Positions 23,706-31,819 of a DNA stretch of 64,000 bases are shown piece by piece. This DNA is from Gammaproteobacteria bacterium Ga0077536 (lineage in GTDB: Bacteria; Pseudomonadota; Gammaproteobacteria; Ga0077536). The stretch spans positions 1 to 64,000 of the forward strand of contig LNEL01000038.1 of NCBI GenBank assembly GCA_001464935.1. The letters run 5' to 3'. Position 1 is the stretch's first letter, and the number at the start of each line of letters is the position of its first letter. The notes below the pieces were generated by a model. That model had not been told where the DNA came from. It saw only the letters and a program-made list of their open reading frames with translations, and did not search any database. Position numbers and translations under genes: made by a program.

Positions 23706-25673
23706 TCAGCGCGCGGTCGACAGCTTCAGGCCGACATGGGCGGAGAGTCCTTCGGTTTCGAAGCCGAAGATGTCCTGGTAGTCGTCATCGAGCATGTTCT
23801 CGACGCGTGCGAGCAGGGACAGGTGCGGGTTCACGCGGTAGCGGCCGGCAAGACCCAGCAAGGTATAGGGCTCCAGCTTGACGCGGCTGGCCGCGAAGAA
23901 CGGCGGCAGGAAGCTGTCGTCTTCGCGCGCGCCGGTGTGGGTCAGATGCAGATCGAGGCCACCGCGTCCGTCGCCCGTGGTCCAGTTCGCGCTGGCCGCG
24001 ACCTGGTGGCGCGGCCGCCTGATCTCCACGACCTCGCGCCCGGTCGCGCGATCGGGCTCGGTGGCGTTGAGCCAGGTATAGCTGGTGCGCAGGTCGAGCT
24101 GACTGCCCACACTGGCGGTCGCCGTCAGTTCGACGCCGTCGCGCCTGCTGCGCCCGTCGAGATTGACGGCCGTGGCGGTGAACGTGGCCGGATCGACGAC
24201 GAAGCCGTTGATCTCGTCCTCCAGGCGTTCGCTGAACCAGGTCACGCCGAGCAGCAGACGTTCTGCGAGCAGGGCCTGCGTCAGGCCGACTTCCCAGCCG
24301 CGCGAGGTTTCCGGGTTCACCGCTGTGTTGCCGATGAAGGTGGGCGAGAACAGGCCGCCGAACGAGAAGCCGAAGCGATCGAAAAAGGTCGGCGCCTTCT
24401 GACCCGTCGCGTACGCGGCCGACAGGATGGTGCCGGTGCGCGTGAAGTCGTGTGTCGCGAACACGCGGTAGGTGCCGACATCGGCGAACTCGCTGTTGTC
24501 GTCCCAGCGTCCGCTTGCGCCGAGCGTGGTGTCGTCGGCCACGGTCAGCCGGTACTCGCCCGCATAGCCGAGCACCTGGTAATCCCGGTCCTGGTTCGGA
24601 TCGCCGAAAACGGTCACCGGGCCGCGCTGGCGGAAGCGCTGCTGCTCGTAATCGAGCGCGAAGGTCAGCACGTGACTGGCGGGCAGCACGAAGCCTGTCG
24701 TGCCCTGCAGCGTCGTCTGGTAATCGATGCTGTGCTTGTGACCGACGACTTCGCCTTCGAGGAACACGGCGCGGTCGAGATCTGCGTTGTCCATCTTGCT
24801 CCAGGCGCCCGACAGTTCATGCCGCCAGTGGTCATCGAACGTCGACCACCGGGCGCGCCCCTGCGCATAGGCCTGCAGGATGTCGGTCTCGCCGTCGGTG
24901 TCGCTCGGGACGCCGAGGCCGGTATCACCGTCGGTCGCGGTCTGCACGTCGGTCAGCCGCCCCGTGAACTCCAGGCGCAGCGTCGGCAGCGCCTGCCAGC
25001 CGAGGCGCGTGTTGATCGTGCCGTTGCGGTAGCCGTCTTCCTCGTCGCCGCGCTGCGCGATGTTGATGCCGCCGGTTTCGATATAGCTGACCGCAAGGCT
25101 CGCGTCGCGGCGCTCGTCGCCGGTGCCAATCGAGGCGCTGACACGCCCGGCTCCGAACGATCCGTATTCGAGGCTCGCATTCGCGTTGACGGCCCCGTCG
25201 CCGCGACGCGTGATGATGTTGACGACACCGGCCAGCGCGTCGCTGCCCCACAACGCACTCTGCGGCCCGCGCACGATCTCAACGCGCTCGATGTCGTCGA
25301 CACCGAGGTGGGCGAAGTCGAATTCGTCGGCGCGCGTGATGTCATTGGCCTCGACGCCGTCGATCAGCACCAGGACATGGTTGGCTTCCGCGCCACGCAC
25401 GCGCAGTTGCGTGAACTTGCCGGATCCACCGGCGCGGCCGACCGCAAAGCCGGGCACGTCGCGCAGCAGGTCGGTCAGGAACACGGGGTTGCGACGTTCG
25501 ATCTGTTCGCGCGTGATCACCGTGGCGCTGGCGCCCGCATTGCGCAGCGCAGTCGGCGTGCGGGCCGCGGTGACGATGACTTCTTCGCGATGACGGGCGA
25601 CGCTGCGCTCTTCGGCGCGCGTCGAACTGACGGCACAGCAGGCCACGATCAGGCAACAGGTGACACGACGCAT
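23706..25673 (-). CDS. btuB: TonB-dependent receptor, BtuB-like (vitamin B12/corrinoid uptake)
   Basis: 655-residue outer-membrane receptor. It has a signal peptide (MRRVTCCLIVACCAVSSTRA), a TonB box-like EEVIVTAAR, the plug domain (ATVITREQIERRNPVFLTDLLRDVPG ... VEIVRGPQSALWGSDALAGVVNIITRRG) and a 22-strand barrel ending in the C-terminal aromatic-rich strand. Its leader holds a cobalamin riboswitch, which together with BtuB-like plug motifs indicates transport of cobalamin or its precursors across the outer membrane. The ATP-binding and periplasmic partners (btuCDF) are not in this window. Confidence 0.88.
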   Translation of the reverse strand: MRRVTCCLIVACCAVSSTRAEERSVARHREEVIVTAARTPTALRNAGASATVITREQIERRNPVFLTDLLRDVPGFAVGRAGGSGKFTQLRVRGAEANHVLVLIDGVEANDITRADEFDFAHLGVDDIERVEIVRGPQSALWGSDALAGVVNIITRRGDGAVNANASLEYGSFGAGRVSASIGTGDERRDASLAVSYIETGGINIAQRGDEEDGYRNGTINTRLGWQALPTLRLEFTGRLTDVQTATDGDTGLGVPSDTDGETDILQAYAQGRARWSTFDDHWRHELSGAWSKMDNADLDRAVFLEGEVVGHKHSIDYQTTLQGTTGFVLPASHVLTFALDYEQQRFRQRGPVTVFGDPNQDRDYQVLGYAGEYRLTVADDTTLGASGRWDDNSEFADVGTYRVFATHDFTRTGTILSAAYATGQKAPTFFDRFGFSFGGLFSPTFIGNTAVNPETSRGWEVGLTQALLAERLLLGVTWFSERLEDEINGFVVDPATFTATAVNLDGRSRRDGVELTATASVGSQLDLRTSYTWLNATEPDRATGREVVEIRRPRHQVAASANWTTGDGRGGLDLHLTHTGAREDDSFLPPFFAASRVKLEPYTLLGLAGRYRVNPHLSLLARVENMLDDDYQDIFGFETEGLSAHVGLKLSTAR

Positions 25674-25799
25674 CCGCTACTCCCTGCCTCGCTCTCACCC
25701 GAGCGGCAGCGCTGGAATCGCGGGCGGTCACGGCGGCAGTGGCGAAGGAACGACGACGCCAGACAATGCCGGAGCCACCCCACGCGACTCGGTTTGCAA

Positions 25800-25975
25800 G
25801 GCCAAGGGCCGGTATCCGGGCTCACGAAGGGTGCGACGGCGTGCTCGCACATGGGAGTCCCGCCTTCCCATGCAGTGGACTGCACAGTGGCCTGGAGGGA
25901 TTCCGCTTCGCTGACCGTTGCGGGGGCAGCGCCGGCCTTGTTTCCGCACGGAAACGCACCGGCTTCCCGATTATC
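25800..25975 (-). promoter_or_regulatory. Cobalamin riboswitch controlling the TonB receptor
   Basis: Read on the minus strand, the leader shows the class I cobalamin-aptamer landmarks in order: a 5' GGTGCG...GGAAAC segment (~25960), GCTGCCCCCGCAACGGTCAGCG (split across 25908-25930), a G-rich GGGAAGGCGGG arm (~25865), and the B12-box region GTGAGCCCGGATACCGGCC (25807-25825). It lies 127 nt before the receptor ATG. Binding of adenosylcobalamin would be expected to reduce expression. The 466-bp gap 25674-26139 contains this element and the HU terminator, and no gene. Confidence 0.9.
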
Positions 25976-26079
25976 CCGCACGCTGGAAGACGTGCAGGCA
26001 CCGTTGGCAAGACTGTAGAACGCGGCGAAGGTTAGCGGCCGGGGGGATCGGGCGTCAATCGGAAGTGCGGACGCGCGCC

Positions 26080-26119
26080 ACAAACAAAACGGGGCGCGTG
26101 CTCGCGCACGCGCCCCGTT
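26080..26119 (-). terminator. Rho-independent terminator of the HU-like gene
   Basis: AACGGGGCGCGTG (26088-26100) and CACGCGCCCCGTT (26107-26119) form a 13-bp perfect stem around 6 bases. On the minus strand the stem is followed by TTTTGTTTGT. It starts about 20 bp after the stop codon of the HU-like gene. Confidence 0.9.
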
Positions 26120-26139
26120 GAAGGAAACGACGGTCGGTC

Positions 26140-26475
26140 TTAACCGGCGACGGCGTCTTTCAGAGCCTTCAGCGCGCTGGCGCGCACGGAGGAGCTCGCC
26201 GGACGGGCTTCGACCTTGACCATCTCACCGGTGAAGGGGTTGCGGGCCATACCGGCCTTGCGTGCAGCCTTCTTCACGCGGCGCAGCTTCACGCCGAGTT
26301 CCGGTACGCTGATTTCGCCAGAACCGCGGGCGTTCAGGTGGCGAATTGCATGGTCCTTGGTGGCCGACAGCACAGCCTGCACCTGCTTCTTGGTCAGGCC
26401 GGTCGATTCCGCCACGGCGGCGAGAATCTGGCTCTTCGTTTCGCGTTCCTTGATCGCTGGTTTTGCTCGACTCAT
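26140..26475 (-). CDS. HU/IHF-family DNA-binding protein
   Basis: 111-residue histone-like protein. The HU fold is recognisable: TKSQILAAVAESTGLTKKQVQAVLSATKD (dimerising helices), ISVPELGVKLRRVKKAARKAGMARNPFTGEMVKVEARPASS (the beta arm with the conserved RNPxTG signature), then SVRASALKALKDAVAG. It is about 20 residues longer than HU because of a basic N-terminal extension (MSRAKPAIKERE). It probably bends and compacts chromosomal DNA as a dimer. Monocistronic, with its own terminator. Confidence 0.92.
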   Translation of the reverse strand: MSRAKPAIKERETKSQILAAVAESTGLTKKQVQAVLSATKDHAIRHLNARGSGEISVPELGVKLRRVKKAARKAGMARNPFTGEMVKVEARPASSSVRASALKALKDAVAG

Positions 26476-26808
26476 AAGTCCTCCCAGAAAAAATTGACAA
26501 CCTGCGCGCAGGGGTCCGGCAGCTGTGTGGATTCAGGTTGAGACGCGACCGCTATTCTGCGGGTGGGCCTTGATAACCAGCGTAGTTACAGCTTCAGGTG
26601 CCACTGCGCTCCATCGCTTCGTTGATCTTCCGTGGCGTTTTCCTGCGGGAAAACGCCTGAAATCCAATCGCGCATACAGTGCGGGCGTTAATATAAAGGG
26701 AGAAATTCGATTTGTAAGCATTCATGGCCGCTTTTCTCGGCTTTTTTTTGGCCTTTTTGCTCAGGATGTGTCCAGTGTGGACTTCAGCGCCACACTCGCG
26801 GCGCGAAC
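26476..26808. other. Intergenic region with hairpin and T-tract, possible small RNA
   Basis: Upstream of the HU-like gene and downstream of the sirtuin operon. A 10-bp hairpin GGCGTTTTCC/GGAAAACGCC lies at 26634-26657 with a TGCG loop. On the plus strand an AT-rich TTAATATAAAG (~26690) is followed after about 50 nt by GCCG-CTTTTCT-CGGC and eight T's (~26731-26754), an arrangement like a promoter and short terminated transcript. No protein gene is evident. Confidence 0.3.
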
Positions 26809-27582
26809 TCAGGCATCAGGCGCCGTGATGGCGCGCAATGCCGCACCGGCACCGCTGGCGAAGCGGTAAGCGACCAGTGACGACAAGGGCGTGAGGTCCG
26901 GGTTGATTTCGATCGTCGGCACGCCTGCACGCGCGCTGGTCGCGACGGGCTCATAGATGTACGGAAAGCCCGCGGTCGTGCCGATGGCGAACACGAGATC
27001 GAACCCCCGCTGCAGCGCCAGTTCGTAACGGGCGACGGCGCGCAACGGCAGCATTTCGCCGAACAGCACGACGTCCGGACGCAGAATACCGCCGCAGGCC
27101 ATGCACCGCGGCGGCAGATCCATGGCGTCGAAATGCCGATGGGACCTGCGCTTGCCGCACTGCGTGCACAGCAGTTCGCGCAGTCGTCCGTGGATCTCGA
27201 TCACGTCGCGGCTGCCGGCCTCCACGTGGAAGCCGTCGACGTTCTGTGTAATCACACAGACTTCGTGCCGGTGCTGGAGGTCGGCGATGATCGCGTGCGC
27301 GGCATTGGGTCGCGCGCCACGACAGGCACGCTCGATCTCGAACAGGTACTTCCAGGTCAGGGCCGGATCGCGGCGGAACGTGTCGCCGGACAGGATGTCC
27401 TCGATCGGCAGGCCTTCGTCGATCGTCATGTCATTGTAGAGACCGCCGACCCCGCGATAGGTCGGCAGGCCGGATTCGGCGGAGATCCCCGCACCGGTGA
27501 TGAAAGCGATGCGCTGCGCACGGGCGAGCAGTGTCGCGACCTCCTGCACCAGCGCAGGCTCGAAGGCGGGCCGCTCGTTCAT
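26809..27582 (-). CDS. Sirtuin-family NAD-dependent protein deacylase
   Basis: 257-residue Sir2 protein. It has the NAD-binding GAGISAESGLPTYRG (~30-44), TQNVDGFH (~113), the catalytic His in IEIHGRL (~131), zinc cysteines in CTQC (~139) and CMAC (~161), and GTTAGFPYIY (~202). It removes acetyl or other acyl groups from lysines, consuming NAD. The start at 27582 is preferred: it sits 4 bp after the SDR stop, whereas the longer frame would overlap it by 29 bp. It is the last gene of the BigR-controlled operon; its association with sulfur genes is unusual. Confidence 0.9.
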   Translation of the reverse strand: MNERPAFEPALVQEVATLLARAQRIAFITGAGISAESGLPTYRGVGGLYNDMTIDEGLPIEDILSGDTFRRDPALTWKYLFEIERACRGARPNAAHAIIADLQHRHEVCVITQNVDGFHVEAGSRDVIEIHGRLRELLCTQCGKRRSHRHFDAMDLPPRCMACGGILRPDVVLFGEMLPLRAVARYELALQRGFDLVFAIGTTAGFPYIYEPVATSARAGVPTIEINPDLTPLSSLVAYRFASGAGAALRAITAPDA

Positions 27583-27586
27583 CGCG

Positions 27587-28387
27587 TCAGTCCACCCGGC
27601 GGAAATCGCGTTCACGGCTCGCGACTGCGGCGCGCACCCAGGCGTCGGGCAGGGTGCGGGCAGCCAGCGCGATGAGCCGGTTCAGCCGGCCGGGGATATA
27701 CATGGGCAGCCCGCGCTCGACGGCCGCCAGCCCCTGCTCGACGACGTCTGCGGCCGTCATCCACAGCACGCGCGGCAGCCGCGATACCTGCGGCCGCATG
27801 CCGTTGACGTCGTGAAACTCGGTATACGTGAAACCCGGGCACAGCGCACAGACCGTGATGCCATGCGGCGCGAGCTCGGCGTGCAGGCACGCCGAGAACC
27901 GGATCATCCACGCCTTGGCCGGACCATAGAGCGTGTGGCCCGCGCTGCCCGGCATGTGACCTGCGAGCGACGCGACATTGACGATGGCGCCGCCATGCCG
28001 CGTCTGCATGCCGGGAATGACGCGATGGCAGAGTTCGGCCACGGCTTCGACCATGACCTGCTGAAAGTCGGCGTGGACCTGCCATGGACGGCCCGCGTAG
28101 CTGCCGGGCACGCCGTACCCCGCATTGTTGACGAGGACATCGACGTGGAGTCCGCGCGCCTGTATCTCGCCGAACAGTGCGGCCACTGCGCCCGGGCGTG
28201 ACAGGTCGCACGGCAGCACCGTCGCGGCGGCGCCGCCGGCGCGAAGTTCGGCCGCGAGCGCTTCGAGCCTGTCGGCGCGGCGCGCGGTCAGGATGAGGTC
28301 GCAGCCGCGTCGGGCATACGCGCGGGCGAACTCGGCGCCCAGGCCCGCCGAAGCGCCGGTGACGAGCGCGAGCGGTCGCCCGCTCAT
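27587..28387 (-). CDS. Short-chain dehydrogenase (DltE/YqjQ-like)
   Basis: 266-residue SDR. It has the cofactor motif TGASAGLGAEFA (~10-21), LVNNAGYG (~88), the catalytic Ser in NVASLAGHM (~138) and YGPAKAW (Tyr-Lys, ~154). A short hydrophobic C-terminal region (RLNRLIALAARTLPDAWVRAAV) is typical of the SDR subgroup that includes lipid-acting members. It starts in a 4-bp ATGA overlap with the SulP gene and is 4 bp ahead of the sirtuin, so it belongs to the operon. Substrate unknown. Confidence 0.88.
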   Translation of the reverse strand: MSGRPLALVTGASAGLGAEFARAYARRGCDLILTARRADRLEALAAELRAGGAAATVLPCDLSRPGAVAALFGEIQARGLHVDVLVNNAGYGVPGSYAGRPWQVHADFQQVMVEAVAELCHRVIPGMQTRHGGAIVNVASLAGHMPGSAGHTLYGPAKAWMIRFSACLHAELAPHGITVCALCPGFTYTEFHDVNGMRPQVSRLPRVLWMTAADVVEQGLAAVERGLPMYIPGRLNRLIALAARTLPDAWVRAAVASRERDFRRVD

Positions 28388-30138
28388 GCCTCTGCCGGCA
28401 CGACGGTGCGTTCGTGCGGGACGCCCGCGGCCCCCATGGCCTCGAACGCTTCGTGCGTGAAGCGGAACACCCGTCCCGAAAGATGCTCGAGCAGTTCCGT
28501 ATGCCGCAAGCGGTCGAACACCGGCCCCTTGATGTCCGCGAAATGCAGACGGCGGCCACTCGCCGCGAGGACCTGGTTCAGTTCGATCAGACGCTCGAGC
28601 GCCGTCATGTCGATCGAACTGACCGAGGACATCACGAGCAGCACGTCGGTGACCGCCGGCTGCGCCTGCAGCGCGCGTTGCAGTTCGCCTTCGACCGCCG
28701 GGACGTTGCCGAAGAACAGGTTCTCGTCGACCCGCATCGCGAGCAGGTGCGGCAGCGTGTCGACGGCGACCCGGTTGATGTTGCGAAACTGCTCGGTGCC
28801 CGGCACGCGGCCGATGATCGCAATGTGCGGCCGGCTGGCGCGCCACAGGATCGACAGCAGCGACAGCAGGATGCCGAGCGCAATGCCGACCTCGACACCG
28901 GCGACCAGCACGCCGCCGGCGGTCAGCGCGAACGCGAGTCCGTCAGCGCGGGAATAGCGCCAGGTCTTCAGCAACCCGCCGATGTCGATTAGGCTCGAGG
29001 TGGGCACGATGATCGTCGCGGCGAGCACGCATATCGGCAGCTGCGTGAAAGCGCCGCTCATGGTGCTGACGACCAGCAGCATCGCGACCGCCGCAACCAC
29101 GCCCGCCAGCGGCGACTGCGCACCGGCCGCATGATTGACCACGGTGCGCGAGAATCCACCCGTGACCGGCAGACCGCCAGCCACCGCAGCGGCAACGTTC
29201 GCCGCGCCGAGGCCGAGCAATTCGCGGTTGGGGTCGATCCGCTCCTGGCGCCGCATCGCGAGCGATTGCCCGACCGACACGCTCTCGACGAAACCGACGA
29301 GCGCAATGGCCGCCGCGGGCACGATCAGGGCCTCGACGGTGCCGAGGGCCGGCAGCATCCAGTGCAGTTCGGGCAAACCGCGCGGGATCGTCCCGACGAC
29401 GGCGATGCCGTACCGCGTGTCGAGCGCGAGCAGATGCGTGATCAGCGTGGCGACGATCACCACCACCACCGGCGCAAGCTTGCTGCCGATGTCGGCGCTT
29501 GCCGCGCTGACGCCGAGGCGACGCAGACTCGCCGCAGCGTGCCGTCGCGCGAGGATCAGCAAGACGAGCGCACTCCCGCCGAGCGCGAGTGCTGCGCGAT
29601 TGACGTCCAACAGGTGCGTCAGCAGCGACGCGGCGAGTTCGAGCGCGGTGTGACCCGCGCCCGGCATGCCGGCGAGCGACTTGATCTGTCCGATGATGAT
29701 GAGCAGCGCCGAGCCCGTCGCGAAACCCGCGATGACGGGGTGGCTCAGCAGGTTGGCGACGACACCGAGACGCAGCACACCGAGCAGCAGCAGGATGGCG
29801 CCGGACAACGCCGCCAGCACGAGGGCCAGCTGGCTGTACTCGGGACTGCCGGCGACTGCCAGCGGCGCCAGCGCGGACGCCGTCATCAGCGACACCACCG
29901 CGACCGGTCCGACGGCGAGCGTGCGCGACGAACCGAACGCCGCGTAGGCGACGATCGGCAGCATGCTCGCATACAGCCCGGCCTCGGCCGGCAGGCCTGC
30001 CAGCAGCGCGTACGCGAGGCTCTGCGGCACGAGCATCACGACGACGACGAGGCCGGCGATCAGATCGTGACGCGCCTGCGTCGGCCCGTAGCCGGCAACC
30101 CAGGACGGCAGGAACCGCGAGCGCGGCGGTGAGAACAT
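28384..30138 (-). CDS. SulP-family anion transporter with STAS domain
   Basis: 584-residue SulP permease. About 14 membrane segments begin with HDLIAGLVVVVMLVPQSLAYALLAGLPAEAGLYAS (the sulfate-transporter signature), and a C-terminal STAS domain (~440-560; VLLVMSSVSSIDMTALERLIEL) follows. The family carries sulfate, bicarbonate or other anions. Within this operon, beside YeeE/YedE sulfur transporters and under a persulfide-responsive repressor, sulfate or sulfite movement is the likely role. It is 12 bp after the DUF442 gene and overlaps the SDR by 4 bp. Confidence 0.9.
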   Translation of the reverse strand: MFSPPRSRFLPSWVAGYGPTQARHDLIAGLVVVVMLVPQSLAYALLAGLPAEAGLYASMLPIVAYAAFGSSRTLAVGPVAVVSLMTASALAPLAVAGSPEYSQLALVLAALSGAILLLLGVLRLGVVANLLSHPVIAGFATGSALLIIIGQIKSLAGMPGAGHTALELAASLLTHLLDVNRAALALGGSALVLLILARRHAAASLRRLGVSAASADIGSKLAPVVVVIVATLITHLLALDTRYGIAVVGTIPRGLPELHWMLPALGTVEALIVPAAAIALVGFVESVSVGQSLAMRRQERIDPNRELLGLGAANVAAAVAGGLPVTGGFSRTVVNHAAGAQSPLAGVVAAVAMLLVVSTMSGAFTQLPICVLAATIIVPTSSLIDIGGLLKTWRYSRADGLAFALTAGGVLVAGVEVGIALGILLSLLSILWRASRPHIAIIGRVPGTEQFRNINRVAVDTLPHLLAMRVDENLFFGNVPAVEGELQRALQAQPAVTDVLLVMSSVSSIDMTALERLIELNQVLAASGRRLHFADIKGPVFDRLRHTELLEHLSGRVFRFTHEAFEAMGAAGVPHERTVVPAEA

Positions 30139-30150
30139 GGTGTTGGCCCG

Positions 30151-30492
30151 TCAGCCTCCGACGGCGAGGCGATAGAGCTTCGCGGCGCGCGCGCCCGAGC
30201 GGCAGAACGCAAGCACGGGCGTCGGCAAATCGGCGATCAGCGCCTGCATCTGCGCGACGTCCTGCGGCTTGATGTCGCTGGGGATCACGGGCAGGTATGC
30301 GTAACGCAGACCGGCCGCCGTTGCCGCCCGCTCGATCTCGGCGCTGACCGGTTGTTCAGCGCCACCTTCGTGATCGGGCCGGTTGTTGATCACGCTCTTG
30401 TAACCGGCGGCGGCCACCGCCGCCAGTTGTGCCGGCAGCAGTTGCGGGCATGTCGCGAAGTCGGCATTGAGCGTTTCGATCTGCAGTTCCAT
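30151..30492 (-). CDS. DUF442/TIGR01244 phosphatase-like sulfurtransferase-associated protein
   Basis: 113-residue protein of the family found fused or linked to persulfide dioxygenases (the Blh-type 'beta-lactamase hydrolase-like' N-terminal domain). The dual-specificity-phosphatase-like loop C-R-S-G-A-R-A (C96-R102) is intact, and KSVINNRPDHEGG (~33) matches the family. In related systems it acts with thiosulfate/persulfide metabolism, possibly as a sulfurtransferase. Its start overlaps the stop of the upstream YeeE/YedE gene by one base, so expression is coupled. Confidence 0.88.
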   Translation of the reverse strand: MELQIETLNADFATCPQLLPAQLAAVAAAGYKSVINNRPDHEGGAEQPVSAEIERAATAAGLRYAYLPVIPSDIKPQDVAQMQALIADLPTPVLAFCRSGARAAKLYRLAVGG

Positions 30493-30944
30493 CAGTGAGC
30501 TCCCGGTTGCGGGCGCGAGACGGGCGGGGCCGTCAGAGCGCGGTTGATCAATTCATACGCCAGCATACCGACGAGCATCGCGCCGACAAAGATCACCGCC
30601 TTCGGCAGTCCTGCCCCCAGGGCCACGAGCGCCGGTCCCGGGCAGAAACCGGCCAGGCCCCAGCCCGCACCGAACGCGACGCTGCCGATGATCAGCCGTG
30701 GATCGATGTCGCGCCGGGTCGGCAGTTGCATCGGGGCACCCAGGATCGAACGGGCACGTTTGCCGGCGAACGCAAAGGCACCGCTTGCAACCGCGATTGC
30801 GCCGCCCATCACCAGCGCCAGCGACGGATCCCAGGCACCGGCGAGATCGAGAAACGCGATGACCTTGGCCGGATTCGCCATGCCGGCGAGGATGAGGCCG
30901 AGGCCGAAAATGAGTCCGCAAACAAATGACGTGAGGTTGGTCAT
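30492..30944 (-). CDS. YeeE/YedE-family sulfur transporter, half 2 (DUF6691)
   Basis: 150-residue membrane protein with four hydrophobic spans. It has FGLGLILAGMANPAKVIAFLDLAGAWDPSLALVMGGA and GWGLAGFCPGPALVALG, the second containing the conserved single Cys of the YeeE/YedE (thiosulfate/sulfur-compound) transporter family. With the preceding 144-residue gene it makes the two halves that are fused in larger YeeE proteins. The genes are 10 bp apart. The likely substrate is thiosulfate or another small sulfur species. Confidence 0.9.
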   Translation of the reverse strand: MTNLTSFVCGLIFGLGLILAGMANPAKVIAFLDLAGAWDPSLALVMGGAIAVASGAFAFAGKRARSILGAPMQLPTRRDIDPRLIIGSVAFGAGWGLAGFCPGPALVALGAGLPKAVIFVGAMLVGMLAYELINRALTAPPVSRPQPGAH

Positions 30945-30954
30945 GGCAGTGTCC

Positions 30955-31389
30955 TCAGGCGGCGAGCAGGTGGCGGGTGACGTAGACGGTCGCGAAGCCG
31001 GCTGCCATGAAGGTCATGGTGGCGACGAGCGAGCGTGGTGACAGGCGTGAGATACCGCAGACGCCATGTCCGCTGGTGCAGCCGGAGCCGAAGCGCGTGC
31101 CGACGCCGACCAGCAGCCCCGCGATGACGAGCAGCGGATAGTCCGCCTCGATCACGGACTCGGGTAAGGTCGTGACCAGCCCGTACAGCGTGGGCGCCAG
31201 CAGAATGCCGGCGACGAACAGGACCCGCCACGCAATATCGCCTGCACGTGGCTGCAGCAGGCCACCGAGCACACCGCTGATGCCGGCGATACGCCCGTTC
31301 AACAGCACGAACAGCGAGGCCGCGAGGCCGATGAGCACGCCGCCGCCGAGCGAAGCCCAGGGCGTGAAGTGTTGCCAGTCGATGGTCAT
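30955..31389 (-). CDS. YeeE/YedE-family sulfur transporter, half 1
   Basis: 144-residue membrane protein. Four spans include [32 protein letters not shown] and [36 protein letters not shown]; the [12 protein letters not shown] signature carries the conserved cysteines that contact sulfur compounds in this family. It follows the BigR-type regulator by 17 bp and precedes its partner half. Expected in the inner membrane. Confidence 0.92.
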   Translation of the reverse strand: MTIDWQHFTPWASLGGGVLIGLAASLFVLLNGRIAGISGVLGGLLQPRAGDIAWRVLFVAGILLAPTLYGLVTTLPESVIEADYPLLVIAGLLVGVGTRFGSGCTSGHGVCGISRLSPRSLVATMTFMAAGFATVYVTRHLLAA

Positions 31390-31406
31390 GGGTCGTCTCT
31401 CCTTCG

Positions 31407-31721
31407 TTAACGACAGAACATTTGGTAGAGCTGCCCGAGCAGCAGCTCCACGCGTTCGTCTGCGATGGTGTAATAGATGTTCTTGCCTTCGCGCCGCGTG
31501 CTGACCAGCCCCTCGGTGCGCAGGACGCCGAGCTGCTGCGACAGCGTCGGCTGCCGGATGCCGAGCTGTTCCTCGAGTTCACTGACACAGCGCTCGCCCT
31601 GCGTCAGCTGGCACAGCAGCAGCAGGCGATCTTCATTGGCCAGCATGCGCAACATTGCCGTGGCGTCTGCTGCGGCGCGACGGACCTTTCGGATATCCAG
31701 CGTGGACGTGTCGGGCATCAT
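31407..31721 (-). CDS. bigR: ArsR-family persulfide-sensing repressor (BigR/SqrR type)
   Basis: 104-residue winged-helix repressor. The recognition helix region is [30 protein letters not shown]. Cysteines 37 (LLLLCQL) and 103 (next to last) are 66 residues apart, the same spacing as the redox pair Cys42/Cys108 of BigR that forms a tetrasulfide with persulfide and releases DNA; a third Cys lies at 45. It heads a seven-gene operon and diverges from the persulfide dioxygenase across a long palindrome, which it probably binds to repress both sides until sulfide or persulfide is present. Confidence 0.9.
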   Translation of the reverse strand: MMPDTSTLDIRKVRRAAADATAMLRMLANEDRLLLLCQLTQGERCVSELEEQLGIRQPTLSQQLGVLRTEGLVSTRREGKNIYYTIADERVELLLGQLYQMFCR

Positions 31722-31757
31722 TCTTGACCTTGTTGGGATTGGGACACTGATCGAGAT

Positions 31758-31783
31758 TATATTATATTTTTAAATATAATATA
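31758..31783. promoter_or_regulatory. Operator palindrome between bigR operon and persulfide dioxygenase
   Basis: Perfect 12-bp inverted repeat TATATTATATTT (31758-31769) / AAATATAATATA (31772-31783) around TT. It is entirely A/T in a GC-rich genome and matches the AT-rich palindrome style of BigR/SqrR operators. It is 37 bp from each flanking start codon, so it probably overlaps the -10 regions of both divergent promoters. Confidence 0.82.
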
Positions 31784-31819
31784 GTATTCTGAACTGAAAT
31801 CGCAACAGAGGAACGCACG

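Noticed and set aside
23736..26018. 760-codon plus-strand frame across the TonB receptor and riboswitch
   Set aside because: Antisense to a well-defined receptor and to a structured RNA leader; low-complexity translation.
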